Shown: positions 41,453-53,444 of the stretch, one piece after another
Layout of the letters: each line of letters starts with the position of its first letter
Position numbering within the stretch: position 1 is the stretch's first letter
Source of the DNA: an uncultured Prochlorococcus sp.
Lineage (GTDB): Bacteria; Cyanobacteriota; Cyanobacteriia; PCC-6307; Cyanobiaceae
Assembly (NCBI GenBank): GCA_902572075.1
Contig: CACGER010000002.1
Coordinates: 1-64,000 of the forward strand
DNA length: 64,000 nucleotides
Direction of reading: 5' to 3'
Position numbers and translations under genes: made by a program
The notes under the pieces: generated by a model
The model's database searches: none
What the model saw: the letters and a program-made list of their open reading frames with translations, nothing else
What the model was told of the DNA's origin: nothing

Positions 41453-42448
41453 GTGACAAGTTTTATCACGGCAATGCAGAGTAAAGAGTCAAACTTTAAT
41501 CTAACTAATAGTAGATTAAGGTTAGTAAGTGGGACAACAAATCCTAAATTAGCTGAAGAAATTGCATCATACTTAGGGATTGAAAATGTACCTTTAGTAT
41601 CTAAAAGATTTGCTGATGGAGAACTTTATGTACAGATTCAACAATCTATTAGAGGTTGTGATGTATTCCTTGTACAACCTACATCCGCTCCTGTAAATGA
41701 TAGTTTAATGGAGCTTATGATAATGGTTGACGCATGCAAGAGAGCGTCTGCAAGACAAATAACAGCTGTAATTCCCTATTTTGGATATGCGAGGGCAGAT
41801 AGAAAGACCTCTGGTAGAGAGTCTATAACTGCAAAGCTAACTGCTAATTTACTTGAAAAATCAGGAGTTGATAGGGTTCTTGCTATGGACTTACACTCTG
41901 CTCAAATACAGGGTTATTTTGACATACCGTGCGATCATATTTACGGTTCACCTGTATTAATTGATTATCTAGAAACTTTAGATTTAGAAGAAGTAGTTGT
42001 CGTCTCACCTGATGTAGGTGGAGTTGCGAGAGCAAGAGCATTCGCAAAATTAATGAAAGATGCTCCCCTGGCTATCATTGACAAAAGGAGATCTGCTCAT
42101 AATATTGCAGAAAGCCTAACAGTAATTGGCGAAGTTAAAGGTAAAACGGCTATTCTCATAGATGATATGATAGACACTGGCGGCACAATTTGCTCTGGAG
42201 CTAATTTGCTGAAAAAAGAAGGAGCTAATAGAATATTTGCATGTGCATCACATGCTGTATTTTCTCCTCCTTCTTATGAAAGATTAAGTACTAAGAATTT
42301 ATTCGAACAAGTTATTGTAACTAATAGCATACCTGTTATACATAAAGATAATTTCCCACAGTTAAAGGTTCTTTCTGTCGCAAATATGCTTGGGGAAGCT
42401 ATTTGGAGAATTCATGAAGAAAGTTCTGTTAGTTCTATGTTTAGATAA
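41453..42448 (+). CDS. prs: Ribose-phosphate pyrophosphokinase
   Basis: 331 aa; VSKRFADGELYVQIQQSIRG, PYFGYARADRK, DLHSAQIQGYF, AILIDDMIDTGGTI; GTG start. Confidence 0.97.
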   Translation: MTSFITAMQSKESNFNLTNSRLRLVSGTTNPKLAEEIASYLGIENVPLVSKRFADGELYVQIQQSIRGCDVFLVQPTSAPVNDSLMELMIMVDACKRASARQITAVIPYFGYARADRKTSGRESITAKLTANLLEKSGVDRVLAMDLHSAQIQGYFDIPCDHIYGSPVLIDYLETLDLEEVVVVSPDVGGVARARAFAKLMKDAPLAIIDKRRSAHNIAESLTVIGEVKGKTAILIDDMIDTGGTICSGANLLKKEGANRIFACASHAVFSPPSYERLSTKNLFEQVIVTNSIPVIHKDNFPQLKVLSVANMLGEAIWRIHEESSVSSMFR

Positions 42449-42461
42449 AGAAATTATTTTT

Positions 42462-42896
42462 TTACAGTCCTTGTAATTTCTTGATCCTCTCAATTTCAAT
42501 CTTAAACTGTTTTTCAACTTTTTCAGGTACATTATCTGGACATACCTGAAGAGCTGATTCAACCAATTGAAGAGATGCAATAAATTGCAATTGTTTCATA
42601 TCAACTCTTTGTTCTTTCTTTTTTTCTATTATTTTTCCTCCATGTTTTTGGGAAACTACTGATGCGAAAGTTGTTGATGCAACGTTTAATGTTTTTGGGA
42701 AATCCAAATCAAATCCTTTTCTTGTCGCATTACATAGAAATGAAACTCCCATGCCATGATACAAATCTAAATCATTTTTGTTGGCAGGCAAATTTTTAAC
42801 ATTTGCATTTACATTATTAAATTCATTATTTATATCAAATAAAAAAGATGAAAAAATTAGAGAGATTGCAAAAAATTTAGAAACTTTAAAACCCAT
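42462..42896 (-). CDS. Predicted secreted conserved hypothetical
   Basis: 144 aa with N-terminal signal-like segment. Confidence 0.65.
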   Translation of the reverse strand: MGFKVSKFFAISLIFSSFLFDINNEFNNVNANVKNLPANKNDLDLYHGMGVSFLCNATRKGFDLDFPKTLNVASTTFASVVSQKHGGKIIEKKKEQRVDMKQLQFIASLQLVESALQVCPDNVPEKVEKQFKIEIERIKKLQGL

Positions 42897-42969
42897 ATTT
42901 GATTTATTTTTAATTCATGTTATTAAAGATAACATTTTTTATTTTTGAAACTAAAACTGCCAACAGAAT

Positions 42970-43509
42970 TTATTTAATAATTTTAATTTCGTGATGATTC
43001 TCTACTATTTTTAGCTTATTTTTGTTCCATGAATATATAACTCTAAACCTATAATTATCAGAATCTACTAGTCTCGTATGTTCAATGATATACCAATCAT
43101 TGTAAGAAGATTCAAAAATCATTTCATGTTCGTCGACTTGCTTAATATTTGAAATCCCTTCAACATTACTTAAATAAAAATTTTCTCTTATAAGTTGATG
43201 GCCTTTTAGGAATGCATGCATTTCGCCCCGTTCTTTATACTGGGGGTTATTTTCAAAGAAATTATATTTTTTTTCTGGATACCAAGTGAATTTATAATGC
43301 GACTCCCATTCTGATTTACTCTTAAGAGATTGTATATTTATATTCATAATTAAATTATAAGTTCTCTGTGCTTCTTCGAGAAAATACGTTCTATTAGATT
43401 TCCACAATCCAATATTCCTTGAAAACCACCTTTTTAAATTGCTATTTAAATTGATTTCTAGAGGGTTTTCACCAAAATGTAAGCTTTTCTTTTGATTAAT
43501 ACCGACCAT
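42970..43509 (-). CDS. Possible CpeS/CpcS-like (calycin) chromophore lyase family protein
   Basis: 179 aa; KRWFSRNIGLWKSNRTYFLEEAQRTYNLIMNINI resembles the CpcS/CpeS W-x-S-x-RT-x-H/Y-F strand, and the length fits. Motif recall only. Confidence 0.4.
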   Translation of the reverse strand: MVGINQKKSLHFGENPLEINLNSNLKRWFSRNIGLWKSNRTYFLEEAQRTYNLIMNINIQSLKSKSEWESHYKFTWYPEKKYNFFENNPQYKERGEMHAFLKGHQLIRENFYLSNVEGISNIKQVDEHEMIFESSYNDWYIIEHTRLVDSDNYRFRVIYSWNKNKLKIVENHHEIKIIK

Positions 43510-43615
43510 ATATAAATAAGTCCTATATATTTCATAGCTTATCTGTAAAATAAAATAAAATATCTTAAGGTGTTTATAAGGATTAACAGCTTTTCAACAC
43601 TTCAGGGCTAATCAT

Positions 43616-44734
43616 TTGAATGATAAAAAAGAGCTAAAATTAATACTTGTGGCAGCTAGAAATCAACTTTCTAGTAACGATATAAAGTCCCTAATAGCCT
43701 ATTTAGAATCAGATGATTGTGAATTTGAGATATCACTTCAGATTTCTGAGCCCACAGAGCAGCCAGAATTACTTGAATTACATAGATTAGTTGCTATACC
43801 TGCTCTTATAAAAGTTTCGCCTTCTCCAAAGCAAATATTTGCTGGAAGTAATATTTTCTCACAGCTGCAAAAATGGTTGCCAAGGTGGAAACAGGAAGGC
43901 TTAACAAAAAATCTTGGGATCAATTTGCAACCATCCAAAATTGATTCAATAAGAACTCAAAAAGAATTTCTATTGGAAGATGAACTTCTCGTTTTAAGAC
44001 AAGAAAACGAGACATTAACAAAAAGAATAGAGTCTCAGGAAAGATTATTAAGAATGGTTGCGCATGAATTAAGAACACCGTTAACTGCGGCTACATTGGC
44101 AGTTCAAAGTCAGAAACTTGGACAAATAGATATTTCAAAATTGCAAGAGGTGATTAAAAGACGTCTAGAAGAGATTGAACTTTTATCTCAGGATCTTTTA
44201 GAGGTTGGAACAACTAAATGGGAAGCGTTATTTAATCCTCAGAAAATTGATTTAGGTAATATTAGTGCTGAAGTCATACTCGAATTAGAAAAATTCTGGA
44301 GATTAAGGAATATTCAAATTGATACTGATATCCCATCTGATTTGCCAAGTGTATTTGCAGATCAAAGAAGAATGAGGCAAGTATTTTTAAATTTAATTGA
44401 AAATGCTATTAAATTTTCTAAAGACTCTGGATCTATAAAAATCACTATGATCCATAAGACAAATCAATGGGTAGAAATAACAATTTGTGACAAAGGTGCA
44501 GGTATCCCTTTGAACGAACAAAAAAGAATTTTTCTTGATAGAGTTAGACTCCCTCAGACTTCTGAAGGAACTTCGGGATTTGGAATTGGCTTATCTGTAT
44601 GCAGGAGAATAGTACAGGTCCATGGAGGAAGAATATGGGTTGTATCTGAAATTGGTGTAGGTTCCTGCTTCTATTTTACTGTTCCTGTGTGGCAAGGACA
44701 AAACAAAGAGCAACAATACTTGACGAAAGGTTAG
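43616..44734 (+). CDS. sasA: Adaptive-response histidine kinase SasA (KaiB-like N-terminus)
   Basis: KaiB-like N-term ([28 protein letters not shown]...[22 protein letters not shown]), [16 protein letters not shown]-box, [23 protein letters not shown]-box; TTG start. Confidence 0.95.
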   Translation: MNDKKELKLILVAARNQLSSNDIKSLIAYLESDDCEFEISLQISEPTEQPELLELHRLVAIPALIKVSPSPKQIFAGSNIFSQLQKWLPRWKQEGLTKNLGINLQPSKIDSIRTQKEFLLEDELLVLRQENETLTKRIESQERLLRMVAHELRTPLTAATLAVQSQKLGQIDISKLQEVIKRRLEEIELLSQDLLEVGTTKWEALFNPQKIDLGNISAEVILELEKFWRLRNIQIDTDIPSDLPSVFADQRRMRQVFLNLIENAIKFSKDSGSIKITMIHKTNQWVEITICDKGAGIPLNEQKRIFLDRVRLPQTSEGTSGFGIGLSVCRRIVQVHGGRIWVVSEIGVGSCFYFTVPVWQGQNKEQQYLTKG

Positions 44735-44775
44735 CCTTACTCTTAGTTTTTAATAAGCTGTTATGCTGATTTCCT

Positions 44776-44848
44776 GGCCCCATCGTCTAGAGGCCTAGGA
44801 CACCTCCCTTTCACGGAGGCGACAGGGGTTCGAATCCCCTTGGGGCTA
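44776..44848 (+). tRNA. tRNA-Glu (UUC anticodon)
   Basis: GGCCCCATCGTCTAGAGGCCTAGGACACCTCCCTTTCACGGAGGCGACAGGGGTTCGAATCCCCTTGGGGCTA; anticodon TTC; T-arm GGTTCGAATCC. Confidence 0.95.
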
Positions 44849-44865
44849 TTCTTTAAAATTGCGAA

Positions 44866-45402
44866 CTAATTTTTTTGTAATATTGCTTGTCTTTCCACGG
44901 CAATCAAATTTTCAGAAAGATCTTTTTTTAGTCTTTTCTCTATCATCCTTATTGGCATCCACTGACAACCTTGAACAGTAAGATCGTAAATTAATGAATT
45001 TTTAGAAGTATTTTTAATATTTTGAATTTTCCAACTTCCTTCAAATTTTCTAAAATCACCTTTAATTAAATTGAATCTTAAAATACCAAGTTCCCTATCT
45101 TCAAATAAATCGATAGTTACTTCTGCTGAAAATTTCATGCCAAGAAAATCCTGAGCACCAACTTGTTTAAGATGTACATTATTGTTATTTTGATATATTT
45201 TTTTGCTTGATAAGAGATTTGGTATGTAAAGATTTAGTCGATCATAATCTGTTAAAACATTCCATAAAGAGTCGAAACTTGCAGAAGTTGTAAGTTGAGC
45301 TGCAAGTCTTCTTGTTCCTCCAGAAAACTTCTCCATCGTCTGCTCTATTGTCCTGTAATCATTTTCTTTATAATGATCTTCTGATTCTTGAGGATTATTC
45401 AT
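44866..45402 (-). CDS. SRPBCC/START-like (cyclase/dehydrase) family protein
   Basis: 178 aa; ASFDSLWNVLTDYDRLNLYIPNLLSS...VGAQDFLGMKFSAEVTIDL. Confidence 0.85.
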   Translation of the reverse strand: MNNPQESEDHYKENDYRTIEQTMEKFSGGTRRLAAQLTTSASFDSLWNVLTDYDRLNLYIPNLLSSKKIYQNNNNVHLKQVGAQDFLGMKFSAEVTIDLFEDRELGILRFNLIKGDFRKFEGSWKIQNIKNTSKNSLIYDLTVQGCQWMPIRMIEKRLKKDLSENLIAVERQAILQKN

Positions 45403-45532
45403 AAATGAATTTTTTAATTAGATAAAAAATTATTTCTGTGTAACTATACTGATGAAAACAACAAATACTGAAAAATTAAAATAATTTTTTTTATTTATCC
45501 CGATCTCAAAACGTAACCATTTTTGTGAAATC

Positions 45533-45554
45533 ACTACAAATTAAACTACAAATT
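45533..45554. repeat. Tandem 12-bp-period direct repeat upstream of petH
   Basis: ACTACAAATT at 45533-45542 and 45545-45554. Confidence 0.6.
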
Positions 45555-45559
45555 GATAA

Positions 45560-46711
<1,152 letters not shown>

Positions 46712-46821
46712 ATCTTGGATAACTAGATTTAAGTTTCACATGCTAAATACTTTTTGGTTTAGACACAATATGTAGCTAATATTTGAAAAAAAGAGGATTT
46801 TAAATAAAGATCATTAAAAAT

Positions 46822-48345
46822 ATGCCTTCAACTTTAAGTAATCCTCTAAGATTAGGTTTACGGCAGGAAAGAGTCATATCTCCACAATGTTTAGTAATTT
46901 TTGGCGCTAGTGGAGACCTTACTCATAGAAAATTAATACCAGCCTTATTTGAACTCTATTTGCAAAGAAGAATTCCTAGTGAATTTGGAATAGTTGGTTG
47001 TGCGAGAAGACCTTGGACTGATAATGAGTTTAGAGAAAAGATGAAAGTAAAGTTATCAAATCAAATTGCTGGTAAAGAAAGGGAGTGGGAACAATTTTCT
47101 AATTATCTTTTCTATGAACCAGTTGATCTACAACAAAGTGATCATGTCGTAAGGCTTTCTAGAAGATTAAATGAAATTGATAAAACACAAGCTACTCATG
47201 GGAATAGGACATTTTATTTATCAGTATCTCCGAATTTCTATGCAAGTGGATGTAAAGCTCTAAAAGGGGCTGGCCTTTTAGATGACCCTAAAAAAAGTCG
47301 TTTAGTAATTGAAAAACCTTTTGGAAGAGATTACTCAAGTGCAAAAAAATTGAATAAAATAGTTCAAAGTTGCGCTGAAGAAAGTCAGATTTATAGGATT
47401 GATCATTATTTAGGTAAAGAGACAGTTCAGAATATTCTTGTTTTGAGGTTTGCTAACACTATTTTTGAACCAATCTGGAACAGGAATTATATATCAAGTG
47501 TTCAAATTACTTCATCTGAAACAGTTGGTGTTGAAGATAGAGCAGGTTATTACGAAAGCTCTGGTGCTTTACGGGATATGCTTCAAAATCATATGACTCA
47601 AATGCTTGCAGTTACTGCAATGGAACCTCCTGGAAAATTTGAACCAGAAGCAATAAGAAATGAAAAAGCTAAGGTTCTTCAAGCTTCCAAACTTGCTGAC
47701 GAAAATGAACCGTGGAATTGTTGCATAAGAGGTCAATATGGAGAGGGAGGGAATATTTTAAATCGACTCAAAGGATATCGGCAGGAAGATGGTGTTAATA
47801 GTAATAGCACAACAGAAACTTATATTGCGACAAAAGTTTTCGTTGATAACTGGCGTTGGCAAGGGGTGCCTTTTTATTTGAGAACAGGTAAAAGACTACC
47901 TAAAAGACTTGGAGAAATAGTCTTGACTTTTAAAGACGTACCTGTTCATTTATTTGAATCAACAATAATAAATCCTGCCCCAAATCAACTTATCCTTAGA
48001 ATTCAGCCAAATGAAGGTGCAACTTTCAAATTTGAGGTGAAATCTCCTGGTTCTGGAATGAAATCAAGACCTGTTGAAATGGAATTTTCTTATGATGAAT
48101 CATTTGGAGAACCCTCAGATGAAGGCTATGTAAGATTATTGGCTGATGCAATGCTTTCTGACCCAACATTATTTACTCGAAGTGATGAGGTAGAGGCAGC
48201 CTGGAAACTTTATACTCCATTAATAGAATTGATGGATAATTCTCCCTGGAAGTTACCTATTTATAATTATGAATCTATGACATGGGGACCTCCTGAGTCA
48301 GATCAATTAATTTCAAAAGATAATATTTTCTGGCGTAGACCCTAA
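46822..48345 (+). CDS. zwf: Glucose-6-phosphate 1-dehydrogenase
   Basis: 507 aa; FGASGDLTHRKLIPALF, EKPFGRDYSSAKKLN, RIDHYLGKETVQNIL. Confidence 0.97.
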   Translation: MPSTLSNPLRLGLRQERVISPQCLVIFGASGDLTHRKLIPALFELYLQRRIPSEFGIVGCARRPWTDNEFREKMKVKLSNQIAGKEREWEQFSNYLFYEPVDLQQSDHVVRLSRRLNEIDKTQATHGNRTFYLSVSPNFYASGCKALKGAGLLDDPKKSRLVIEKPFGRDYSSAKKLNKIVQSCAEESQIYRIDHYLGKETVQNILVLRFANTIFEPIWNRNYISSVQITSSETVGVEDRAGYYESSGALRDMLQNHMTQMLAVTAMEPPGKFEPEAIRNEKAKVLQASKLADENEPWNCCIRGQYGEGGNILNRLKGYRQEDGVNSNSTTETYIATKVFVDNWRWQGVPFYLRTGKRLPKRLGEIVLTFKDVPVHLFESTIINPAPNQLILRIQPNEGATFKFEVKSPGSGMKSRPVEMEFSYDESFGEPSDEGYVRLLADAMLSDPTLFTRSDEVEAAWKLYTPLIELMDNSPWKLPIYNYESMTWGPPESDQLISKDNIFWRRP

Positions 48346-48347
48346 AA

Positions 48348-49649
48348 ATGAAACCTCAACTTACATTACAAACCCCTTTAGAGCTGCCTTATCAGGAAAT
48401 TTCTAATTATCTTAATAAATTATGGATTTCAGAAGATAAAGATAATAGTGGAGCTAATACTTTCACATTAATGGTCTGGCAGCCTGCTTGGCTAGAACAA
48501 TGCTTGGTTCAAAAAGAATTAGTAAATGGACCAATTACTGGAAACTTAAGTCCAGAGATAATTGAAGTTGCTAAAAAATTTATATTAGATCAAGGACTTC
48601 CTATCACTACTTCACTTAATAGTGAAGAATTATTGAATTTGTTGAAGGAAAATTTACCTAATAAAGACTTTGAAGATTTTAGAGGTCAATTTTTTGAATC
48701 AACGATAAGTACATTGAATCCAAGAAGATTAATAACTCTAGCGCCAACCATAAATAAAAATTCAGATATCAAAACTTTTGTATCCGCTTACTGTCCATTA
48801 AGTGATACCCCAGCTATGCAACCTATTTGTGGGGATTTAGTTGTTATTAGGGGGGACTCGGCCTCAATATCTAATAAGGGATTAAAAATAATTGATGAAT
48901 TATCTATTGATGAATTACCTTCTTGGTTGTGGTGGAATGGAAGCTTGGATGAGTCGCCTGAAATCTTCGAATATTTCACTGATTATGGTCTAAGGTTAAT
49001 AATTGATACTGCTCTTGGATCGCCTCAAAGATGTTTAAAAGTTTTAGATCAATTAAATAATTCAAATAAAGCTATTAATGATTTGAATTGGGTTAGATTG
49101 AAAAATTGGAGAGAATCATTGGCAATGATTTTTGATCCGCCTTTGAGAAGACCAATTTTAGATCATATTACTGATATTGACATTGATATCGCAGGAGATC
49201 ATATGATTCAAGCGTTGTTTTTAATTTCATGGATTAGCGATAAACTTGGTTGGTCTTTTCTAAGAGTTGAAACGGATACAGAATCAACAAAAATAGAGTT
49301 TGAAAGAATTAATGGCGAAATAATTTCTACATCAATTAATCCCTTATCTTTAGGAAATCCAAGTATTCATTTAGGACAGGTTATTGGATTGAGGCTGATT
49401 TCAAAAATTAGTGAGGTTCAAAAAAATAACACTTGTGTAATACTTGGCTGTGAATCAGTGGAATGTATGCGACTTGAAGCCGGGGGAATGGCTAATATGG
49501 AATTAATAGAGCAAGTTGTTCCAAATTCTTTTTCTACATCAGAGTACGATGTTAGTAAATTATTGGGAAGTAGTAGAGGTAATACCAGTCCTCTTTTTGA
49601 AAATACTATCAAAATAGCTCTTCAAATATTTAATGGTTTGAATAACTAA
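48348..49649 (+). CDS. opcA: Glucose-6-phosphate dehydrogenase assembly protein OpcA
   Basis: 433 aa immediately downstream of zwf; ANTFTLMVWQPAW and LPSWLWWNGSLDESPEIFEYF are OpcA-like. Confidence 0.93.
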   Translation: MKPQLTLQTPLELPYQEISNYLNKLWISEDKDNSGANTFTLMVWQPAWLEQCLVQKELVNGPITGNLSPEIIEVAKKFILDQGLPITTSLNSEELLNLLKENLPNKDFEDFRGQFFESTISTLNPRRLITLAPTINKNSDIKTFVSAYCPLSDTPAMQPICGDLVVIRGDSASISNKGLKIIDELSIDELPSWLWWNGSLDESPEIFEYFTDYGLRLIIDTALGSPQRCLKVLDQLNNSNKAINDLNWVRLKNWRESLAMIFDPPLRRPILDHITDIDIDIAGDHMIQALFLISWISDKLGWSFLRVETDTESTKIEFERINGEIISTSINPLSLGNPSIHLGQVIGLRLISKISEVQKNNTCVILGCESVECMRLEAGGMANMELIEQVVPNSFSTSEYDVSKLLGSSRGNTSPLFENTIKIALQIFNGLNN

Positions 49650-49652
49650 TAG

Positions 49653-51044
49653 ATGCCTTGTGTAATATCTTCTCCTTCAACTGATAGCGGGAAAACTACA
49701 TTATCTCTTTTGCTATCTTGTTGGGCGTTCTCAAAAGGTATAAAGGTACAAACTTTCAAGGTTGGCCCAGATTATCTTGATCAACAACAACTTAGCTCAA
49801 TTGGCCAACCTATTTGTAGGAATTTAGATATTTTTTTAAGTGGTGAGGAATGGGTTCAAGAAAGTTTTTTTAAACATTCTTTGAAATATGAATTCTCGTT
49901 AATTGAAGGAGCAATGGGTCTGTTTGATGGACTAGGCTCAACAACCTATTCCAGTACAGCAAATATCTCTAAACTTCTTAATGCTCCAATAATTTTTATT
50001 GTTAATGCTAGAGGTCAAGTAGCTTCTCTTTTGGCGACTATTCGAGGTTTTAGAGATTTTGATAGTGAGTTGTCAATAGCAGGAATTATATTTAATAACG
50101 TTAATTCAGATCGACATAAAAAATTAATCAAAGAAGTTTTTAAAAATGAAGATATCGAAATTCTTGGTTTCTTACCATCTGATTCAAAAATAACTTTAAA
50201 CAAAGCTAATTTAGGTTTGATATCTCCAATGGATAATGGAAAAGAAATTGATGTTGAATATTTTGCAAATTTCGCTGAAAGAAATCTTGATGTATTTTCT
50301 CTTATTAAATTTCTGAAATCTCCTCAAAAGAAAATAATTAATTCTTTCAATTTAAAAGATTTTAAAATAGACAAAAGTAAACCTATTGCAATTGCAGAAG
50401 ATAAAATCTTTCATTTTCAATATCCTGAAACTAAGGAGTTTTTGAGTGAAATAGGTATACCATTGATTTCATGGAGTATTTATGATGATGAAGAAATACC
50501 TAATGAGGTTTCTTCTTTAATTATTCCTGGGGGGTTCCCTGAAAAATATGCTGATCATATAAGTAACTCTACAAAAAGCTTAAATTCGTTAAGGAAATTC
50601 CGCAAAAATGGATTTATATATGCTGAGTGTGGAGGGATGATGATTTTAGGAGACTTCATAAAAGATGAAAATGGTAATAACCATAAAATGAGTGGCATCC
50701 TGCCTTTTAGATCAAAAAAAAGTAAACTTTCAGTAGGTTATAGATACATTAAGGGTATAAAAGATACTCCAATCATTAAACAAAATCAATTAATTAGAGG
50801 ACATGAATTTCATTATTGGGAAATTGAAAATAATTTATCTGAATCTGATTTTGGAAAAGTAAAGCATCAGAAGAAACTTTCTTCTCCATGGAAAATTAAA
50901 TCTTGGAAAACCGAATACAAAAATGAAGGCTTTTTTGATGAAAAATTACATGCAAGTTGGATTCACTTACATTTGCCAAGTTCTCCTGAAGTCGCAAAAA
51001 ACTTTATAGATGCCACACAAATTACTTTTTCAAAGAATTCTTAA
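49653..51044 (+). CDS. cobB: Cobyrinic acid a,c-diamide synthase
   Basis: 463 aa; SPSTDSGKTTLSLLL, KVGPDYLD, EGAMGLFDG, IPGGFPEKYA, YAECGGMMILGD. Confidence 0.95.
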   Translation: MPCVISSPSTDSGKTTLSLLLSCWAFSKGIKVQTFKVGPDYLDQQQLSSIGQPICRNLDIFLSGEEWVQESFFKHSLKYEFSLIEGAMGLFDGLGSTTYSSTANISKLLNAPIIFIVNARGQVASLLATIRGFRDFDSELSIAGIIFNNVNSDRHKKLIKEVFKNEDIEILGFLPSDSKITLNKANLGLISPMDNGKEIDVEYFANFAERNLDVFSLIKFLKSPQKKIINSFNLKDFKIDKSKPIAIAEDKIFHFQYPETKEFLSEIGIPLISWSIYDDEEIPNEVSSLIIPGGFPEKYADHISNSTKSLNSLRKFRKNGFIYAECGGMMILGDFIKDENGNNHKMSGILPFRSKKSKLSVGYRYIKGIKDTPIIKQNQLIRGHEFHYWEIENNLSESDFGKVKHQKKLSSPWKIKSWKTEYKNEGFFDEKLHASWIHLHLPSSPEVAKNFIDATQITFSKNS

Positions 51045-51520
51045 TTTATTATCAAATCAAATATTTTGAGAGGAGAACCCAAAAAACACATTCCAGGCAA
51101 AGTGATTAATGGTCCTAAAAAACTCCCCACCACGACCTCAATTTTTGTATGACCCAGAGTTTCTTTTAACAGTAATTCAGATTGAGGGTCTAGTTTTTTT
51201 GATAGTTTATTAATTTCTGCAGCTTGAATTCCAGCTGATTTTCGAACCCCACTAGCGTCATACATAACTATTAGTGCTATAGCAACTGATAATGCGAATA
51301 TTGAGCTGTCAAATCCTAATTCATAACCTATACCAGATGAAGCACCAGTTATTAAGGCGGAATGACTTGAAGGCATACCACCGGTCTCGAACATAATTCC
51401 AAATCTTATCTCTCCGGTTGAAAAGAAATTGAATACAATTTTAAAAAATTGAGCTAGAAAACAGGATAATAAGCTCCAGAAAAGAACTGAATTATTAAAA
51501 AGGGTAAAAAATTCAGACAT
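51041..51520 (-). CDS. Divergent PAP2 family (DUF212-type) membrane protein
   Basis: 159 aa; FETGGMPSSHSALITG, GVRKSAGIQA, LKETLGHTKIEVVVGSFLG. Confidence 0.92.
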   Translation of the reverse strand: MSEFFTLFNNSVLFWSLLSCFLAQFFKIVFNFFSTGEIRFGIMFETGGMPSSHSALITGASSGIGYELGFDSSIFALSVAIALIVMYDASGVRKSAGIQAAEINKLSKKLDPQSELLLKETLGHTKIEVVVGSFLGPLITLPGMCFLGSPLKIFDLIIN

Positions 51521-51533
51521 AAATTAATACTAT

Positions 51534-52436
51534 TTATCTGTCTCTATTTGTAATAAAGTCGGCTAATGATAATAAATACTTTGCATCTGCCCCCCAAGGT
51601 TCAATTGCTTTTTTTGCTTTTTCAACCAAATCAAATGCTCTTTTCTTTGACTCCTCCATTCCAAGTAATTTTGGATAAGTAGTTTTGTCAGCCAAGAGGT
51701 CTTTGCCCGCAGTTTTACCAAGCTTTTCACTGCTGGAAGTTAAATCAAGAATATCATCTATTATTTGGAAGGCTAAACCAATTCCCTCTGCATATGTTGT
51801 TAGAGCATGTAATAGTTTTTCGTTTGCTCCTGCGATCATGGCGCCTGTTCTTACGCATGCCTTTAATAAAGCCCCAGTCTTATGAAGATGGATATATTCA
51901 AGAGTTTCAAGGTCGACTTCTTTCCCTTCGCATTCCAAATCAACAACTTGTCCCCCGACGAGTCCTGGTGCGCCTGCAACTAGGGATAATTCCCCAATTA
52001 CATTTAATAATCTAGTTGGATCGACTCCAGGGCTTCTTAGAGAGACCATTTCAAAGGCCCTTGTTAATAAAGCATCGCCTGCAAGTATAGCTATTGCATC
52101 TCCATATACTTTATGGTTTGTTGGCCTACCTCTCCTCAAGTCATCATTATCCATGGCGGGCAGATCATCATGAATCAAGGACATTGTATGGATCATTTCT
52201 ATCGCTACTGCAGTAGGAACAGCAAGAGAGGGTTCTCCTCCAGCAAGTGAGCAAGAGGCTAAACATAAAATTGGACGTATTCTTTTCCCTCCTGCCAAAA
52301 GGGAATATCTCATTGATTCTCTTAATATTTCTGGGTTCTCAGGACCCAAGGAATAATCAAGTGCATCTTCTACAACCTTTTTTGTGTTTTTAAGATATTT
52401 TTCAAAATCAGAAATACTATTTATAACTTCAGTCAT
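51534..52436 (-). CDS. crtE: Geranylgeranyl diphosphate synthase
   Basis: 300 aa; [46 protein letters not shown]. Confidence 0.95.
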   Translation of the reverse strand: MTEVINSISDFEKYLKNTKKVVEDALDYSLGPENPEILRESMRYSLLAGGKRIRPILCLASCSLAGGEPSLAVPTAVAIEMIHTMSLIHDDLPAMDNDDLRRGRPTNHKVYGDAIAILAGDALLTRAFEMVSLRSPGVDPTRLLNVIGELSLVAGAPGLVGGQVVDLECEGKEVDLETLEYIHLHKTGALLKACVRTGAMIAGANEKLLHALTTYAEGIGLAFQIIDDILDLTSSSEKLGKTAGKDLLADKTTYPKLLGMEESKKRAFDLVEKAKKAIEPWGADAKYLLSLADFITNRDR

Positions 52437-52473
52437 TTTATACCTTTAGTAAAAAAAATTTTCATCTTGGAGT

Positions 52474-53370
52474 CTATGACAAGAGGTCATTAACAGTTGA
52501 TGATAAACCAAATTGTTTTTGCCAGCTAAAAATAGTATTTACAAGTAACATTGTTACTGTCATTGGACCAACACCTCCTGGTACTGGTGTGTAAGCAAAT
52601 ACTTTAGAAATGACATCTTCTAATAATACATCGCCACATAATCTGGTTTGATTTTTATCTGAACTTTTTAATCTATGTATCCCAACATCAATAATTACTG
52701 CTCCTTCTTTCACAAAACTCGAATCTACAAGATTGGGCTTTCCTGCAGCGGCAATTAGTATGTCGGCTTCTCTGCAGACTTTATTCAAATTTAATGTTTT
52801 TGAATGAGTCATTGTTACCGTGCCATTTAGATTCAATAACATTAACGATAGGGGTTTCCCAACAAGTAAACTTCTTCCGATAACAACAATTTTCTTGCCT
52901 TCAATAGTAATATTTTGGGATCTTAATAAATTAATAATTCCTGCTGGTGTACATGATCTCATCGCAGGCTCATTTTTCACTAATTTACCGATGTTGATCT
53001 CATTTAATCCATCTACATCTTTGCTTGGATTAATATGACTGATCAGTTTTTGCTCATCAAACTTCTTTGGGATGGGAAGTTGCAGCAACATTCCATCAAT
53101 ATCCTTATCAGAATTCAGTTTGGTTATTAATTGTTCAACTTCTTTTTGCTCTACATTTTCTTTAAGATGAAAGATAAAGCTCTTTATTCCAATTCTTGAA
53201 CATGCTTTTTCCTTGTTATTGACATAAACACCACTTGCGGGGTCTTCACCTATTCTTATTACAGCTAAACCGGGGGCTCTTTTTGCAATTTTTTTATTAC
53301 TAGATATGTAGTCATTTAATCTTTCTTCAATTTCAAGAGATAATTTTTTACCGTCTAATTTTAATGACAT
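52474..53370 (-). CDS. folD: Bifunctional methylenetetrahydrofolate dehydrogenase/cyclohydrolase
   Basis: 298 aa; [56 protein letters not shown]. Confidence 0.97.
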   Translation of the reverse strand: MSLKLDGKKLSLEIEERLNDYISSNKKIAKRAPGLAVIRIGEDPASGVYVNNKEKACSRIGIKSFIFHLKENVEQKEVEQLITKLNSDKDIDGMLLQLPIPKKFDEQKLISHINPSKDVDGLNEINIGKLVKNEPAMRSCTPAGIINLLRSQNITIEGKKIVVIGRSLLVGKPLSLMLLNLNGTVTMTHSKTLNLNKVCREADILIAAAGKPNLVDSSFVKEGAVIIDVGIHRLKSSDKNQTRLCGDVLLEDVISKVFAYTPVPGGVGPMTVTMLLVNTIFSWQKQFGLSSTVNDLLS

Positions 53371-53444
53371 TTAGAAAAACATCTCCTTTTTACACTTAGC
53401 ATGCCTATAATTTTAAATTATTCAAATAGATTTATTTATATTCT

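Noticed and set aside
51685-52015. ORFs of 66 and 73 aa opposite crtE
   Set aside because: Shadow ORFs antisense to conserved crtE motifs.
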